DNA from: Zerene cesonia
Lineage: Eukaryota > Arthropoda > Insecta > Lepidoptera > Pieridae
DNA length: 64,000 nt
Assembly: GCF_012273895.1 (NCBI RefSeq)
Contig: NC_052108.1
Coordinates: 3,720,001-3,784,000, forward strand
Direction: 5' to 3'
Below are positions 63,701-64,000 of the stretch, one piece after another. Each line of letters opens with the position of its first letter. Positions within the stretch are counted from its first letter, which is position 1. A model generated the notes under the pieces. That model searched no databases. It worked only from the letters and a program-made list of their open reading frames with translations, and was not told the origin of the DNA. The position numbers and the translations under genes are program-made.

Positions 63701-63819
63701 CCCGCCCTCCGCCCCTCGGCCTTCCCTCGGGCCTACAGCTCTTCTAATTCCAGTTCGCGCAGTTCGGGAACGCCGGGAACGAGGCGCAAGAGGAGGGCCT
63801 CGTCGTCTTCGAGACAAAG
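57751..63819 (+). CDS. ZC3H18: ZC3H18 orthologue (CCCH zinc-finger RNA-fate factor), 3' end beyond window
   Basis: ZC3H18 links the nuclear cap-binding/ARS2 complex to the exosome-targeting NEXT complex and to export factors. Exons are 57751-58498 (acceptor at 57749), 58607-58758, 59023-59121, 59328-59466, 60682-60835, 61298-61448, 61667-61851, 62204-62366, 62713-62945 and 63754-63819 (or from 63739). All are GT-AG and in phase; the gene continues past the right edge. The N-terminus is a Ser/Pro/Arg-rich low-complexity region (about residues 1-245), then acidic stretches. One CCCH finger, C416-x7-C424-x5-C430-x3-H434 (VCRFFSRGACTWGVSCRFLH), is split by an intron after C430. HPGVTDKGNYNMF and PPESAWERGLRTAKE follow, as in human ZC3H18, then DMDFEEKK, an ERERxYERERG repeat and a GREGREGREG tract. 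The exon before the 59555-60554 gap and the one after it join in phase (forming an Asp codon), so no coding exon need be lost there. Confidence 0.93.
59555..60554. other. Assembly gap (1000 N) in a ZC3H18 intron
   Basis: Exactly 1000 N. The flanking exons (59328-59466 and 60682-60835) are phase-compatible. A skipped exon with a length divisible by three cannot be excluded. Confidence 1.
61080..61260. mobile_element. Young RTE-like fragment, copy B, in a ZC3H18 intron
   Basis: From TATATAAAATTCTCGTGTCA to GGGGCGCAGCTAGT, nearly identical to 42401-42585. Its right end lies 37 bp before the acceptor of the exon that completes the CCCH zinc finger (exon start 61298). Confidence 0.75.
63644..63689 (+). 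repeat. GT microsatellite before ZC3H18 exon at 63739/63754
   Basis: Runs of GT interrupted by TTGTGC and CG, followed by a C-rich pyrimidine tract (63690-63735) leading to the next acceptor. Intronic. Confidence 0.9.
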
Positions 63820-64000
63820 GTGAGGGCTTGTTTGTGTAGTATAGCTGATATCTTGTAGTACATATAGAGCATGGTACACTAATTTAGTTGTAATTTGCAT
63901 GTATTTTCTTTTCACTAAGTCTCTTGCGAAATTTGTTTCTTTATGTACATTATTGTTACATTTATAATGATATCTACTTTCACAGATTTTGTTTATGCGC

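Noticed and set aside
1..64000. CRISPR arrays, operons or prokaryotic mobile islands
   Set aside because: No regularly spaced direct repeats; the gene structure is clearly animal.

Overview
The window is eukaryotic nuclear DNA, almost certainly from a lepidopteran (moth or butterfly). It is AT-rich, its genes have short GT-AG introns, and it carries tRNA-derived SINEs, RTE-like fragments, a BEL/Pao relic and fold-back elements of the kinds typical of Lepidoptera. Three runs of exactly 1000 N (28142-29141, 31104-32103, 59555-60554) are scaffolding gaps. No species is claimed. Names rest on recognition of conserved motifs, and exon joins rest on splice consensus plus reading phase. No search was run.

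Layout. 32-3630 (minus): a compact pair, CNIH4 (cornichon family) followed only 6 bp later by a four-exon FBXO22, with every FBXO22 intron carrying a transposable element. 3.7-8.5 kb: promoter repeats, a SINE and probably the long 3' UTR of the next gene. 8.5-13.5 kb (minus): the conserved part of a myocardin-related transcription factor (MRTF), with RPEL motifs, basic region, SAP domain, coiled coil and acidic tail. 13.5-38 kb: no convincing gene. It is probably a long 5' intron of MRTF, with palindromes, retroelement debris and two gaps, and a GC-rich candidate first exon at about 38.0-38.2 kb. 38.2-43.8 kb: repeats. 43.8-51.7 kb (minus): complete eight-exon ethanolamine-phosphate cytidylyltransferase (Pcyt2). 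51.7-52.8 kb: spacer with an isolated putative plus-strand exon. 52.8-56.6 kb (minus): complete five-exon DMC1, the meiosis-specific recombinase. 56.6-57.3 kb: divergent promoter region. 57.3 kb to the right edge (plus): a ZC3H18 orthologue, a CCCH zinc-finger RNA-processing protein, running off the window.

The genes are unrelated housekeeping, signalling and meiotic genes and do not form a pathway. They cover secretory cargo export (CNIH4), ubiquitin ligation (FBXO22), actin-regulated transcription (MRTF), phosphatidylethanolamine synthesis (Pcyt2), meiotic strand exchange (DMC1) and nuclear RNA fate (ZC3H18). The most interesting points are the in-frame 6-bp CNIH4/FBXO22 junction, the intact DMC1 head to head with ZC3H18, an overlapping upstream ORF in the inferred ZC3H18 leader, retroelements abutting 3' splice sites in Pcyt2 and ZC3H18, and perfect palindromes inside the MRTF locus.
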